A stretch of DNA of 64,000 nucleotides from an uncultured Paracoccaceae bacterium (GTDB lineage Bacteria; Pseudomonadota; Alphaproteobacteria; Rhodobacterales; Rhodobacteraceae). This document shows positions 8,706-18,808 of the stretch, piece after piece. The first letter of the stretch is position 1. Each line of letters starts with the position of its first letter. The translations under genes and the position numbers were made by a program. The notes beneath the pieces are model-generated. The model saw only the letters and a list, made by a program, of their open reading frames with translations, ran no database searches and was not told where the DNA came from. The stretch lies in assembly GCA_947499725.1 (NCBI GenBank), contig CANMPK010000001.1:186001-250000 (forward strand), read 5' to 3'.

Positions 8706-8773
8706 TAAGGCAGGTTAAGGCGCGGCTTCGCGGGTTTGTTCGTTTTTGTTGAAAAATGTTCAAGCCTGCCTTA
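8706..8773. repeat. Spaced inverted repeat before ybgC-tolQ
   Basis: TAAGGCAGGTT (8706-8716) and AAGCCTGCCTTA (8762-8773) are inverted copies, about 45 bases apart, in the gap ahead of the Tol-Pal operon. They could form a long-loop hairpin in the leader or mark a dimeric protein site. Confidence 0.45.
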
Positions 8774-8821
8774 GGCCATTGCCCCAAGAGCCGTTAGAGC
8801 CAGAACATGAGGGCAGACCCG

Positions 8822-9211
8822 ATGCAGCATTCTTTTCCTGTACGTGTGTACTATGAAGACACCGATATGGCGGGGATCGTCTTTTACGCCAATTACCTGA
8901 AATACATTGAACGCGCTCGTAGCGATTGGGTTCGTGGTAAAGGTATTGATCAGGCAGAGCTGAAAGACACCGAAGGCTTGGTGTTTGCAGTGCGCCGCGT
9001 TGAGGCGGATTATCTGGCACCCGCGCGGTTTGATGATGAATTGATCGTAGAAACCCGCCCTGTGACGGTGACAGGCGCGCGTTTGGTGATGGAGCAGATC
9101 GTGAAACGGGGCAGTGATTTGCTGTTTCAGGCGATCGTGACCATCGTTTGCATCAATGAAGACGGCCAACCTGCGCGTCTTCCGGCAAATATTCGCTTAA
9201 TGTTGCATTGA
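8822..9211 (+). CDS. ybgC: Tol-Pal system-associated acyl-CoA thioesterase YbgC
   Basis: A 129-residue hot-dog-fold thioesterase that is usually the first gene of the tol-pal cluster and acts on acyl-CoA or acyl-ACP. The catalytic Asp motif YYEDTDMAGIVFYANYLKYIERAR is intact. The start at the second ATG follows GAGGG at good spacing and matches the usual start of the family (xHSFPVRVYYEDTD). The ORF-track ATG at 8807 has a weaker site and adds only five residues. tolQ begins 120 bases downstream. Confidence 0.92.
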   Translation: MQHSFPVRVYYEDTDMAGIVFYANYLKYIERARSDWVRGKGIDQAELKDTEGLVFAVRRVEADYLAPARFDDELIVETRPVTVTGARLVMEQIVKRGSDLLFQAIVTIVCINEDGQPARLPANIRLMLH

Positions 9212-9331
9212 ACGGCGGAAAACCGGCGCAAATTCTCGTGAATGCAACGGATTTTATGGCTTTCCCCGTGGAAACTTTGTAGTTTCTTGGCAAAAGGGGC
9301 CGGAAAAGGCCGTAAAACAAGAGCAGGCACA

Positions 9332-10006
9332 ATGGAAGCAGCAGTCGATTTCTCGATGTGGGCGCTATTCGCGCGCGCAACACTGACCGTAAAACTGGTA
9401 ATGATTATGTTGATCGGCGCCTCGTTTTGGTCGTGGTCCATCATCATTCAACGCACCATTCTTTTCCGCAAAGCGCGCAAAGAGGCCGAGGAGTTTGATC
9501 AGTCCTTCTGGTCCGGCGAGCCTTTGGATGGCTTGTTCGACGAGTTGGGGCCAGAGCCCGAGGGGCGCTCTGCCAAGATTTTTGCCGCGGGTATGATGGA
9601 GTGGCGCCGCAGTCATCGCCAAGACGGCGGTTTGATTGCCAATGCCACCAGCCGAATTGAACGGTCTATGGATGTGGCGGTGGCCAAAGAGGCCGAAGAT
9701 TTGCAGCGCGGCTTGCCTGTGCTGGCGACGATTGGGTCTACAACGCCGTTTGTGGGTCTGTTCGGGACCGTCTGGGGCATCATGAATGCCTTTATCGAAA
9801 TTGCAGAACAGCAAAACACCAACCTCGCGGTTGTTGCGCCTGGTATCGCCGAGGCTTTGTTGGCCACCGGTTTGGGCCTGCTGGCCGCGATCCCTGCGGT
9901 TATTTTCTACAACAAACTGTCTTCGGATAGCGATCGCATCCTGTCTGGCTACGAAGCCTTCGCCGATGAATTCGGCACCATCCTTAGCCGTCAGTTGGAT
10001 AGCTAA
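9332..10006 (+). CDS. tolQ: Tol-Pal system protein TolQ
   Basis: A 224-residue inner-membrane subunit of the proton-driven TolQRA motor, of the ExbB/MotA family. Three membrane helices are visible: about 18-38, then about 130-150 (GLFGTVWGIMNAF region) and about 165-190 (IAEALLATGLGLLAAIPAVIFYN). The start ATG EAAVDFSMWALF was chosen over the 30-residue longer ORF start because it matches TolQ lengths and follows GAGCAGG. tolR begins 1 base after the stop. Confidence 0.96.
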   Translation: MEAAVDFSMWALFARATLTVKLVMIMLIGASFWSWSIIIQRTILFRKARKEAEEFDQSFWSGEPLDGLFDELGPEPEGRSAKIFAAGMMEWRRSHRQDGGLIANATSRIERSMDVAVAKEAEDLQRGLPVLATIGSTTPFVGLFGTVWGIMNAFIEIAEQQNTNLAVVAPGIAEALLATGLGLLAAIPAVIFYNKLSSDSDRILSGYEAFADEFGTILSRQLDS

Positions 10007-10007
10007 G

Positions 10008-10478
10008 ATGGGGGCGGGTGTTATAGCCAAGAAAGACGGAGGCGGACGTCGCCGTCGCCGGACGCGCAGTGCGCCGATGGCAGAGATCAACGTGACGCCA
10101 TTTGTGGACGTGATGTTGGTGCTTTTGATCATCTTTATGGTGGCTGCGCCATTGCTGACGGTGGGTGTTCCGGTGGAATTGCCTAAGACCGCGGCCAACC
10201 CTTTGCCGGGTGAGCAGGAAGAGCCGTTGACGGTGACTGTGACCGCCGAAGGTCAGGTGATGATCCAGACCACGCCAACCACATTTGAAGAACTGGTGCC
10301 AAAGCTGCGCGCCATTGCGACAGAGCGCGATTCAGATCGTGTGTATCTGCGGGCGGATGGGTCTATCCCATATGAGACCGTGGTGCAGGTGATGGGCGCG
10401 CTGAATGCGGGTGGTTTTGCGGATATTGGCTTGGTCACGGATATTGGTGGCCCCTCGTTGGACGGGCAAGACGGTTAA
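10008..10478 (+). CDS. tolR: Tol-Pal system protein TolR
   Basis: A 156-residue ExbD/TolR-family protein. It has a basic cytoplasmic tail (RRRRRTRS), a single membrane helix at about 30-50 containing the proton-relay Asp (INVTPFVDVMLVLLIIFMV), and a periplasmic domain. It partners TolQ. The start ATG is 1 base after the tolQ stop. The ORF-track entry begins upstream in a tolQ shadow frame and was trimmed. Confidence 0.96.
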   Translation: MGAGVIAKKDGGGRRRRRTRSAPMAEINVTPFVDVMLVLLIIFMVAAPLLTVGVPVELPKTAANPLPGEQEEPLTVTVTAEGQVMIQTTPTTFEELVPKLRAIATERDSDRVYLRADGSIPYETVVQVMGALNAGGFADIGLVTDIGGPSLDGQDG

Positions 10479-10488
10479 GGCGCGATAG

Positions 10489-11589
10489 GTGCATATCGGT
10501 CAATATATCTCTGGGGGCGCCCATGCGGTGCTGATCAGCTGGGTGCTGTTTGGGGGCGTGTTCCGCTCTAGCCCAGAACCGGTCGAGGTGACCGGCGTGG
10601 ATATTATTACGACGGAACAGTTTGACGCTTTGCTGAACCCACAGGCCGCGCCTTCGCCGACGCCTGACATTGAAACGCCTGTTGCGCCAGAGATTACGCC
10701 CGAGCCTACGCCAGAGCCGCCGCAAATTACCCCCACAGAACCGGTGACACCGCCGGAGCCGCCTGCGCCGACCGAAGCGCCTGTGGCTGATCCGGTGCCA
10801 GAAGTAATTCCAGAGCCGCAGCCCCCTGCGCCTGTGGTTGCGCCAGAGCCAGAAGAAATCACGCCGCCTGCGCCAGAACCTGAAGTGTCAGCCCCCGTGC
10901 AGTCGCCGCGCCCTGTGGCGCGACCTGTGAACCGTGTTGCGCCTGAAGCTGTGGCTGCGCCAGAGCCGGATGTGCAGATCGCGGAAGTGAATCAAGCCCC
11001 CACAGAGCAGGCCGATGCCGCTGAGCAGGTGGAAGAAGCGCAAGAGGCCACGGCGCGCGAAGAAGCGGCCACGGAAATTCCAACAGAGCCACAGCAACAG
11101 GCGGCAGCGCCTGTGACCTCTGTGCGTCCGAAGGCGCGTCCAAGCCGCCCTGCGCAAAGCGCGCAGACGCAGACCGAAACGCCTGCGGAGCCTGCGCAAA
11201 CCAACAGCAGCAGCGTGGAAGATGCTTTGGCGCAGGCTTTGGCCGATACGCCCGCCGCGCCAAGTGGACCGCCGCTGACGCAGGGCGAAAAAGACGCGCT
11301 GCGTATCTCGGTTCAGGAATGCTGGGTCGTGGATGTGGGCAGCCAAGCTGCAAATGTTACAGTCACGGTTGGCATGTCGCTGGATCGTGAGGGCAAGGTG
11401 CAGAGCGGTTCTCTTCGGATGCTAAGTGCCGAAGGTGGCAATGAAAATGCAGCACGGGCGGCCTTTGATGCGGCGCGCCGTGCGATCCTGCGGTGTCAGC
11501 GGGGCGGCTATAATTTGCCGATTGAAAAATATGATCATTGGCGTGACGTCGAAATGACGTTTAATCCAGAAAACATGAGGCGCAGATGA
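10489..11589 (+). CDS. tolA: TolA-type Tol-Pal system protein
   Basis: A 366-residue protein that bridges the inner-membrane TolQR motor to Pal/TolB. It has an N-terminal membrane anchor (about 8-25), a very long Pro/Glu/Ala-rich periplasmic stalk of low complexity (about 50-255), and a TonB/TolA-like C-terminal domain ([13 protein letters not shown]...[14 protein letters not shown]). It starts with GTG 8 bases after AAGG. Its stop overlaps the tolB ATG (ATGA), so the two are coupled. The stalk is Pro-rich rather than the Lys/Ala helix of E. coli TolA. Confidence 0.9.
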   Translation: MHIGQYISGGAHAVLISWVLFGGVFRSSPEPVEVTGVDIITTEQFDALLNPQAAPSPTPDIETPVAPEITPEPTPEPPQITPTEPVTPPEPPAPTEAPVADPVPEVIPEPQPPAPVVAPEPEEITPPAPEPEVSAPVQSPRPVARPVNRVAPEAVAAPEPDVQIAEVNQAPTEQADAAEQVEEAQEATAREEAATEIPTEPQQQAAAPVTSVRPKARPSRPAQSAQTQTETPAEPAQTNSSSVEDALAQALADTPAAPSGPPLTQGEKDALRISVQECWVVDVGSQAANVTVTVGMSLDREGKVQSGSLRMLSAEGGNENAARAAFDAARRAILRCQRGGYNLPIEKYDHWRDVEMTFNPENMRRR

Positions 11590-12917
11590 AAAAGTTAATC
11601 GCAACGCTAATGCTTGGTTTGGTTGGCCTGACGGCGACCGCTCCGGTGGTTCATGCGCAAAGTGGGCCTTTGCGGATTGAGATCACCGATGGTGTGATTG
11701 AACCCTTGCCCTATGCGGTGCCGAATTTCGTGGCTGAGAATTCTGGCGCTGGGCAATTGGCGCAGGATATTGCACGGGTTGTGGCAGCAGATCTGTCTGG
11801 CACAGGTTTGTTCCGCGAAATTCCAAGCGACGCTTTCATTAGCAACATCACAAATTTCTCTGCCCCTGTGCAATTCGCTGACTGGAAAGCGATCAATGCG
11901 CAGGCTTTGATTTCTGGCGCGGTGAGCGTGGAGAGCAATGGCACCGTATCTGTGAAGTTCCGAGTGTATGACGTGTTTGCCGGCACAGAGCTGGGCAATG
12001 GTTTGCGCTTTAGCGGCACGCAGGATGGCTGGCGCCGGATGGCCCACAAGGTGGCGGATGCGGTTTATAGCCGGATCACCGGCGAAAGCGGCTATTTTGA
12101 CAGCCGCGTGGTGTATGTGTCTGAGACGGGTCCGAAGGATGATCGTAAGAAGCGTTTGGCGATCATGGATTATGACGGGGCAAACCTGAAATTCCTCACA
12201 GACAGCAGCAGCATTGTACTGGCGCCGCGTTTCTCTCCGAATGGGGATCGGGTGTTGTATACGTCTTATGAAACCGGTTTTCCGCAGGTGTTTGTGCTGG
12301 ATGTGGGCAGTGTTCAGCGCCGTGTGCTGGAGCAGCAAGCGGGTGGTATGAGCTTTGCGCCACGCTTCTCGCCAGATGGGCAGGATGTTGTGTTTAGTTT
12401 CACAGAGGGTGGCAATACCGACATCTATCGTATGAATATCGCCAGCGGTCAGCGCACGCGCCTGACCAGCGCGCCGTCGATTGAGACTGCGCCAAGCTTT
12501 AGTCCGGATGGCAGTAAGATCGTGTTTGAAAGCGACCGGTCTGGCCAGCAGCAGCTCTATGTTATGAGCGCCTCTGGCGGCAACGCAACGCGTATTAGTT
12601 TTGGCCAAGGCCGTTATGGTACGCCGGTCTGGAGCCCGCGCGGTGATTTGATTGCCTTTACCAAGCAAAACAAAGGTCGTTTCCACATTGGCGTGATGCG
12701 TGTGGATGGCAGTGAAGAGCGTTTGCTGACCGCAAGCTTTTTGGATGAAGGTCCAACGTGGGCGCCGAATGGGCGTGTGATCATGTTCACCCGCGAAACG
12801 CAGGGCGCGAATGGGTCGTCGTCTTTGTATTCGGTGGATGTGTCGGGCCGGAACCTAAAGCCTGTGCGGACACAAGGGGGCGGATCGGATCCAAGCTGGT
12901 CGCCTTTGCAACAGTAA
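11586..12917 (+). CDS. tolB: Tol-Pal system beta-propeller protein TolB
   Basis: A 443-residue periplasmic protein with a Sec signal (residues 1-24, ending VVHAQS), an N-terminal TolB domain, and a beta-propeller built of repeated WD40-like PD40 units ([38 protein letters not shown]). It shuttles between Pal and TolA during envelope constriction. It overlaps tolA by 4 bases. Length and order are normal for the family. Confidence 0.97.
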   Translation: MKKLIATLMLGLVGLTATAPVVHAQSGPLRIEITDGVIEPLPYAVPNFVAENSGAGQLAQDIARVVAADLSGTGLFREIPSDAFISNITNFSAPVQFADWKAINAQALISGAVSVESNGTVSVKFRVYDVFAGTELGNGLRFSGTQDGWRRMAHKVADAVYSRITGESGYFDSRVVYVSETGPKDDRKKRLAIMDYDGANLKFLTDSSSIVLAPRFSPNGDRVLYTSYETGFPQVFVLDVGSVQRRVLEQQAGGMSFAPRFSPDGQDVVFSFTEGGNTDIYRMNIASGQRTRLTSAPSIETAPSFSPDGSKIVFESDRSGQQQLYVMSASGGNATRISFGQGRYGTPVWSPRGDLIAFTKQNKGRFHIGVMRVDGSEERLLTASFLDEGPTWAPNGRVIMFTRETQGANGSSSLYSVDVSGRNLKPVRTQGGGSDPSWSPLQQ

Positions 12918-12994
12918 TTAAGAAAATCCGCAAATCTGTGGTAATAGAAAAATAAAAGAACATCTTAGAGGCGTTATCGTCAGGAGCTGAGACT

Positions 12995-13522
12995 ATGATC
13001 GGAACTTTTTCAAAGGTTGGCGCATTGTGCGCCGTGGTGGCGCTAAGCGCATGTACGAACCCTAATAGCCTTGGCGGCGGATTTGGCGGGGCGGGCTCTG
13101 GTGCCGGCACTGACGTGAATGCAGGGATCGTGCCAGGCAGCGCGAATGATCCGACAAGCCCAGCGTATTTCCAGCAAACTGTTGGCGACCGCGTTTTGTT
13201 TGTTGTGGATCAGTCCACGCTGACGGACGAAGGCCGTGCGGTGTTGGCTGGACAGGCAACTTGGTTGCAGACCAACACGGATTATGTGGCTGTGATCGAA
13301 GGCCATGCGGACGAGCAGGGCACACGTGAATATAACCTCGCGCTGGGTGCGCGTCGTGCCAATGCGGTTCGTGAATATCTTGTTTCACAAGGTGTGGATG
13401 GCAACCGTTTGAAAACACTGAGCTATGGTAAGGAACGTCCGGCTGAGATTTGTTCAGCAGAGGCGTGTTATTCTCTGAACCGCCGAGCGGTGACAATTAT
13501 TTCTGCTGGCCTGACCAGCTAA
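12995..13522 (+). CDS. pal: Peptidoglycan-associated lipoprotein Pal
   Basis: A 175-residue outer-membrane lipoprotein. The lipobox LSAC places the acylated Cys at residue 20. A Gly-rich linker follows, then an OmpA-like peptidoglycan-binding domain with VIEGHADEQGTREYNLALGA and the terminal NRRAV. The C-terminal domain binds the peptide stem of peptidoglycan and TolB. The 77-base gap after tolB is AT-rich and could hold an internal promoter. Confidence 0.97.
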   Translation: MIGTFSKVGALCAVVALSACTNPNSLGGGFGGAGSGAGTDVNAGIVPGSANDPTSPAYFQQTVGDRVLFVVDQSTLTDEGRAVLAGQATWLQTNTDYVAVIEGHADEQGTREYNLALGARRANAVREYLVSQGVDGNRLKTLSYGKERPAEICSAEACYSLNRRAVTIISAGLTS

Positions 13523-13553
13523 GCACCTAACTGACCGTTAAGAGGGTTTGATC

Positions 13554-14369
13554 ATGCGCGCTTTTGCTTTTGCTGTTCTTTTGATGGGGTCTGTGTCGCC
13601 AATGGCAGTGCAGGCACAACAAGAAGAGACTTTGGCGGATATTCGTCAGCAGATGTCTGTTCTGTACGTTGAAGTGCAGCGTCTGAAGCAGGAGCTTTCC
13701 ACAACCGGTGCGCCGCAGGGCGGTGTGTCTGGTGGATCGGTTCTGGCGCGTATGGATGCGATTGAGTTGGAATTACAGCGCCTTACAGGCAAAACCGAAG
13801 AGCTGGAGTTCCGCATTCAAAGCGTTGTGAATGATGGCACGAACCGGATCGGTGATCTGGAGTTTCGTTTGGTTGAGCTTGAAGGTGGTGACGTCAGCCA
13901 ATTGGGTGAAACCAGCACCTTAGGCGGGGATATCACGAGCCCTGCGGTGTCTGTTCCTGCGCCGACGGATCAAGGGAGCCAGCTTGCGGTTGGCGAAGAG
14001 GCTGATTTTAATCGCGCTGTTGCCGCGCTGGAAAACTTGGATTTCGGCGAGGCGGCCCAGCAATTTGCGATCTTTACCCAGACCTACCCAGGTAGCCCGC
14101 TTGAAGCGGAGGCGCATTTGCGTCGTGGCGAGGCGTTGGAAGGGGCTGGGATCAACTCTGATGCGGCGCGCGCTTTTTTGGAAAGCTATTCTGGCTATCC
14201 GCAAAGCCCTTTTGCCGCCGAGGCCTTGTATCGTTTGGGGTCCTCGCTTGGGAAGCTGGGGCAAGTGAACGAAGCCTGCGTGACATTGCGCGAGGTTGAA
14301 GTGCGTCATCCCTCGAGCCCTTTTGTGTCCAATGCCCAGCAAGACATTCTGGGCCTAGGGTGTAGCTAA
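13554..14369 (+). CDS. cpoB: Tol-Pal system protein CpoB (YbgF)
   Basis: A 271-residue periplasmic protein with a signal peptide (ending AVQAQQ), a trimerising coiled coil (about 20-110, LADIRQQMSVLYVEVQRLKQ), and C-terminal TPR repeats (about 150-270). It coordinates Tol function with peptidoglycan synthesis at division. The ATG at 13554 is 7 bases after GAGGG and is preferred over the TTG two codons earlier. It is followed after one base by tilS. Confidence 0.95.
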   Translation: MRAFAFAVLLMGSVSPMAVQAQQEETLADIRQQMSVLYVEVQRLKQELSTTGAPQGGVSGGSVLARMDAIELELQRLTGKTEELEFRIQSVVNDGTNRIGDLEFRLVELEGGDVSQLGETSTLGGDITSPAVSVPAPTDQGSQLAVGEEADFNRAVAALENLDFGEAAQQFAIFTQTYPGSPLEAEAHLRRGEALEGAGINSDAARAFLESYSGYPQSPFAAEALYRLGSSLGKLGQVNEACVTLREVEVRHPSSPFVSNAQQDILGLGCS

Positions 14370-14370
14370 G

Positions 14371-15615
14371 ATGCAGCTGACAGGAGACCACCAAACCCTG
14401 GTGCGCGCTCTTGCGGGTGAACTTTCGAAATATGCTGTGAAACGTGTTGGGGTTGCTGTCTCTGGGGGCAGTGACTCGATGGCTTTGTTGTGCTTGCTGT
14501 CTGCTTTGCAAAAGCAGGGTGATCTGGTGGTTGAGGCCATTACGGTCAATCACGGTCTGCGCCCCGAAGCGGCGGATGAGGCCAAGTTTGTTTATGAAAA
14601 CTGCGAGCGTTTGGGCGTGCCCCATGCGATTGCGGAATGGACTGGCTGGAATGGCGCAGGCAATCTGCAAGGCGCGGCGCGTTTGGCGCGGTATCGTTTG
14701 ATTGCGGAATGGGCCGAGCGACGTCAGCTTGATACGGTCTGTCTTGGCCATACGCAGGATGATGTAGCGGAAACCTTGCTGATGCGCCTGAAGCGCGAAA
14801 GCGGTGTGGACGGTTTGGCGCGCATGGACGAGCGGTTTCTGCGCAATGATGTATGGTTTCAACGCCCGATGATGGAGCTTTCCCGTGTGGAATTGCGCCG
14901 GTTCCTGAAAGACATTCGGGTGGATTGGAAAGAAGATCCGTCTAACAAGAACGAAGCTTTTGAACGGGTGCGGATGCGCCGCTTGCTTGGCGCGTTAGAA
15001 GAGGCCGGGCTGTCGCAGGGCGCTTTGGCGGCTGTGGCCAAGAACCTGTCTGATGCCAAAGAGGCTTTGGGGCGGGCGGCTTATGTGTTTTGCGTGAAAT
15101 ATGCTAAGATCGAACATGGAGATCTGGTGATCAACCGTGCCGCTTTCCTGAATGAGGGCGCAGAGCTGCGTCGCCGGATTTTGACCATGGCTTTGGATTG
15201 GGTCAGTCCGAGTGAATATCCAATGCGCCGCGCGCCTTTGGAAGAGCTGTATCTGGCCATCAAAGAAAAGCGCACCTTTGCTTTGAACGGCTGTTTGAGC
15301 TTTGTCAAAGAAGATAGCTTTCGCATTGGCCGCGAGTATAGCGCTGTGCGCGAGCGGGTGGAACATTCGCCGCGTTGGGATCGCTGGGTGATCAGCGGGC
15401 CTTGGCAGATGGGCATGCAGCTGCGCGCCTTGGGTGAGCCGAGCCTTTCGGGCCTTAAAAACTGGCGGGAAACGGCGGTTCCTCGCCAAACGCTTATGGC
15501 TTCGCCTGCGGTGTGGTATCATGACGAATTGATCGCGGCGCCCCTTGCGGAGCCGCATGATGACTGGGGCCTGACCCTTCAAAGGCCTAAATTTCCGGCA
15601 GAAGGGGCCAGTTAA
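14371..15615 (+). CDS. tilS: tRNA(Ile)-lysidine synthetase TilS
   Basis: This enzyme ATP-dependently attaches lysine to C34 of tRNA-Ile(CAU), converting its codon from AUG to AUA. The 414-residue protein has the PP-loop SGGSDS at about 31-36 and the downstream GHTQDDVAETLLMRL motif, followed by a divergent C-terminal region. It starts 1 base after cpoB, as is common in this group, so it rides on the tol-pal operon. Confidence 0.95.
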   Translation: MQLTGDHQTLVRALAGELSKYAVKRVGVAVSGGSDSMALLCLLSALQKQGDLVVEAITVNHGLRPEAADEAKFVYENCERLGVPHAIAEWTGWNGAGNLQGAARLARYRLIAEWAERRQLDTVCLGHTQDDVAETLLMRLKRESGVDGLARMDERFLRNDVWFQRPMMELSRVELRRFLKDIRVDWKEDPSNKNEAFERVRMRRLLGALEEAGLSQGALAAVAKNLSDAKEALGRAAYVFCVKYAKIEHGDLVINRAAFLNEGAELRRRILTMALDWVSPSEYPMRRAPLEELYLAIKEKRTFALNGCLSFVKEDSFRIGREYSAVRERVEHSPRWDRWVISGPWQMGMQLRALGEPSLSGLKNWRETAVPRQTLMASPAVWYHDELIAAPLAEPHDDWGLTLQRPKFPAEGAS

Positions 15616-15709
15616 GGCATTATCGCATTGAACACTGCGCTCTGATGTCTATTTATCAGGGATGGTAGCTGTGTTAGGACAGCGCCAATCGACTTTTAGG
15701 AGAATTGCC

Positions 15710-17626
15710 TTGGGCAACGCACGTAATATCGCATTTTGGGTGGTGCTTTTTCTGCTGATCCTCGCTCTGTTCAATTTGTTCAGCGGCAACAGCAGCACTT
15801 TGCAGAGCCGAGAGATTGGCTATTCGGATTTTGTCGCAGCTGTTGAAGACGGCGGCGTGACCAGCGTGACGCTGGATGGTGAGCAGATCATTTATGTTGG
15901 GGCCGATGGCAGCAACTATGTGACGATCGCACCAGAGGATGCACGTGTGACCGAGCTTTTGCTGGCGCAAGACGTGCCGGTGCAAGCTGAGGCGCAAGAG
16001 CAATCTGGCCTGCAGGCCTTCTTGCTGAGCTTGCTGCCATTTGCATTGCTGATCGGTGTTTGGATCTACTTCATGAACCGCATGCAAGGCGGCGGCAAAG
16101 GTGGCGCGATGGGCTTTGGCAAATCCAAAGCCAAGATGCTGACTGAAAAGCATGGCCGCGTCACATTTGACGACGTGGCTGGCATCGACGAAGCCAAAGA
16201 AGAGCTGGAAGAGATCGTAGAATTCCTGCGCAACCCACAGAAGTTTAGCCGTCTTGGCGGTAAAATTCCTAAGGGTGCGCTGCTGGTGGGCCCTCCGGGC
16301 ACTGGTAAAACCCTGCTGGCGCGCGCGATTGCGGGCGAGGCGGGTGTACCGTTCTTTACAATTTCCGGTTCTGACTTCGTGGAAATGTTCGTGGGTGTGG
16401 GTGCGTCTCGTGTGCGCGACATGTTCGAGCAGGCTAAGAAGAACGCGCCATGTATCGTATTTATCGACGAAATCGACGCCGTGGGTCGCCATCGTGGCGC
16501 CGGCTATGGCGGCGGGAACGACGAACGCGAGCAGACGCTGAACCAATTGCTGGTTGAGATGGACGGCTTTGAAGCCAATGAAGGCGTGATCATTCTGGCG
16601 GCGACCAACCGTCGTGATGTTCTGGACCCTGCGTTGCTGCGTCCGGGCCGTTTTGACCGCAACGTGACTGTGGGCAACCCAGACATCAAAGGCCGTGAGA
16701 AGATCCTTGCTGTGCACGCACGCAAGACACCTCTGGGCCCTGACGTTGATCTGCGCATCATCGCGCGCGGTACGCCAGGCTTCTCTGGTGCGGATCTGGC
16801 GAACCTTGTGAATGAATCAGCACTGATGGCTGCCCGTGTGGGCCGTCGTTTTGTGACGATGGAAGATTTTGAGAACGCGAAAGACAAGGTCATGATGGGC
16901 GCAGAGCGTCGGTCTATGGTTTTGACGCAGGATCAGAAAGAAAAGACCGCCTATCACGAAGCGGGCCACGCTGTGGTTGGGTTGCTGCTGCCGGAATGTG
17001 ATCCGGTTTATAAGGCGACCATCATTCCACGTGGCGGCGCTTTGGGTATGGTTGTGTCCTTGCCGGAAATGGATCGCCTGAACTGGCACCGTGATGAATG
17101 TGAGCAGAAGCTGGCCATGACCATGGCGGGTAAAGCGGCTGAGGTTCTGAAATACGGTGAAGATCACGTGTCCAACGGCCCAGCGGGCGACATCCAACAA
17201 GCCAGCCAATTGGCGCGCGCCATGGTGATGCGCTGGGGCATGTCCGACAAGGTGGGGAACATCGACTACGCTGAGGCTCATGAGGGCTATCAGGGCAACA
17301 CCGGTGGGTTCTCTGTTTCCGCGGACACGAAGGTTCTGATCGAGGACGAAGTGAAACGCTTTATCCAGAACGGCTATGACAAAGCGTATCAACTGCTGAC
17401 AGACCACAACAAAGAGTGGGAAAATCTGGCGCAGGGCTTGCTGGAGTATGAAACTCTGACAGGTGACGAGATCAAACGCGTTATGAATGGTGATGCACCA
17501 ACGCCGTCTGATGACGAAGATGGTGGAAACGCAGCAGCCGAGGATAAACCTTCTGTCACTGCGATCCCTAAAACCAAGCCGCGCAATAAGCCGGAAGGTG
17601 GGATGGAGCCAGAGCCAACCTCTTAA
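15710..17626 (+). CDS. ftsH: ATP-dependent zinc metalloprotease FtsH
   Basis: A membrane-bound AAA+ protease for quality control and regulatory turnover. The 638-residue protein has two N-terminal membrane segments (about 5-25 and about 105-125), Walker A GPPGTGKT at about 194, the SRH region, and the zinc site HEAGH at about 416. The start TTG-Gly-Asn-Ala-Arg was chosen because AGGAG lies 7 bases upstream and because homologues begin at this point. The ORF-track start at 15662 would add 16 unconserved residues. A terminator follows. Confidence 0.96.
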   Translation: MGNARNIAFWVVLFLLILALFNLFSGNSSTLQSREIGYSDFVAAVEDGGVTSVTLDGEQIIYVGADGSNYVTIAPEDARVTELLLAQDVPVQAEAQEQSGLQAFLLSLLPFALLIGVWIYFMNRMQGGGKGGAMGFGKSKAKMLTEKHGRVTFDDVAGIDEAKEELEEIVEFLRNPQKFSRLGGKIPKGALLVGPPGTGKTLLARAIAGEAGVPFFTISGSDFVEMFVGVGASRVRDMFEQAKKNAPCIVFIDEIDAVGRHRGAGYGGGNDEREQTLNQLLVEMDGFEANEGVIILAATNRRDVLDPALLRPGRFDRNVTVGNPDIKGREKILAVHARKTPLGPDVDLRIIARGTPGFSGADLANLVNESALMAARVGRRFVTMEDFENAKDKVMMGAERRSMVLTQDQKEKTAYHEAGHAVVGLLLPECDPVYKATIIPRGGALGMVVSLPEMDRLNWHRDECEQKLAMTMAGKAAEVLKYGEDHVSNGPAGDIQQASQLARAMVMRWGMSDKVGNIDYAEAHEGYQGNTGGFSVSADTKVLIEDEVKRFIQNGYDKAYQLLTDHNKEWENLAQGLLEYETLTGDEIKRVMNGDAPTPSDDEDGGNAAAEDKPSVTAIPKTKPRNKPEGGMEPEPTS

Positions 17627-17647
17627 GGGACTTGGTCAAACAGTTAG

Positions 17648-17682
17648 AAACCCCCGATGCGGATCGCGCGTCGGGGGTTTTT
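17648..17682 (+). terminator. Rho-independent terminator of ftsH
   Basis: Stem AAACCCCCGA / TCGGGGGTTT with a 13-base loop, followed by TTCTTTG. It lies 21 bases after the ftsH stop. Confidence 0.85.
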
Positions 17683-17734
17683 CTTTGTGCAGAAGCCGCT
17701 TGTTTTATGCGTTGTGGTGCCCACATTGGGTGGC

Positions 17735-18799
17735 ATGAACAGTGATCCGCAGATTAATCGTTTGAAACGGCTTATGACGTCTTATGAGGGGCGCGATCAT
17801 TGCGTGACTGCCTTTTTCCTATCACAGGACGAGGTTGGTTTTTTAGGCGCAGGGCAAGGGCTTGAAGATGTCGCGCCTTCGGACACCCTGTTTGAGATCG
17901 GATCGATCACCAAGGTTTTCACCGCCATTCTGATGTGTGTCTTGGCGGAAGAGGGCGTGTTGGACCCGAAAGCGCCCTTGCGTGATATGTCCTCGGGCTT
18001 GGCAGTGGTGCCTGACTGGATCACGCCCGAGCGTTTGGCCAGCCATACCAGTGGCTTGCCGCGCATTCATGTGCCGATTTGGAAAGCCCTGATCAAGCCT
18101 TTGCCCAAAGATCCCTATGCTGTGTTCTCGCGGGATGATCTGTTGGCATGGATGCAGGAGTGGTCGCAAAAGGCGCGGCAGGGCAAACCCTCTCATTCCT
18201 ATTCAAACCTTGGGGTGGGGCTTTTGGGCGAGGCGATGGCGATCCAAGCTGGGGTGCCGTATTTTGATCTGCTGGCTGATAAGGTCTTGGTGCCGCTTGG
18301 CATGCAAGACACGGTGCAAAGCCTATCCACAGAGCAGTACAATCGCTTTGCGCGGCCTAAGACGCCCAAAGGAAAACCTGTGCCGGATTGGACATTCCAA
18401 TCTATGGCGGCGGCTGGGTGTTTGCGGTCTTCGACTGCGGATCTGGCGCGGTTTGCGAGGGCGGTATTAAAGGCGCTGGAGGCGCCAGAAACAGTGTTGG
18501 ATCGCGCCTTTGTGCGATCAGCCGCGCCTGTGTTTGGTTTGGGCGTTAAGGGCGGCATGGAGCCTGCCGCGCAATGTTTGGGCTGGTTTCGCAACGTGCA
18601 TGGCAAAACGAAGCAAGCGCTGTTGCATCACGATGGGGGCACGGCTGGATCGACCAGCGCGATCTATATCTGCCCTGAAACCTCAGAGGCCTGCGCGGTG
18701 CTGTCAAACAATGGAATTGCGGCCAATCTTTGGGCGGGTACGAAGTTTGGCTTATCCAACCCGCTTGCCAAGGCGCATGACGTGTTTCAGGCGCGATAA
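17735..18799 (+). CDS. Serine hydrolase of the beta-lactamase (class C/PBP4-like) family
   Basis: A 354-residue predicted cytosolic serine hydrolase. Motif 1 SxxK is SITK (in EIGSITKVFTAI), motif 2 YxN is YSN, and the third motif is HDGGTAG. The fold therefore fits esterases and D-aminopeptidases of the class C family; true beta-lactamase activity is not implied. No signal peptide was seen. The ATG at 17735 was chosen because the longer ORF start lies inside the ftsH terminator. Confidence 0.88.
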   Translation: MNSDPQINRLKRLMTSYEGRDHCVTAFFLSQDEVGFLGAGQGLEDVAPSDTLFEIGSITKVFTAILMCVLAEEGVLDPKAPLRDMSSGLAVVPDWITPERLASHTSGLPRIHVPIWKALIKPLPKDPYAVFSRDDLLAWMQEWSQKARQGKPSHSYSNLGVGLLGEAMAIQAGVPYFDLLADKVLVPLGMQDTVQSLSTEQYNRFARPKTPKGKPVPDWTFQSMAAAGCLRSSTADLARFARAVLKALEAPETVLDRAFVRSAAPVFGLGVKGGMEPAAQCLGWFRNVHGKTKQALLHHDGGTAGSTSAIYICPETSEACAVLSNNGIAANLWAGTKFGLSNPLAKAHDVFQAR

Positions 18800-18808
18800 T
18801 CCGCGCGG

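Noticed and set aside
17735-18799. Beta-lactamase resistance gene
   Set aside because: SxxK and YxN motifs are shared by many esterases and peptidases of this fold, and there is no signal peptide, so resistance is not supported.
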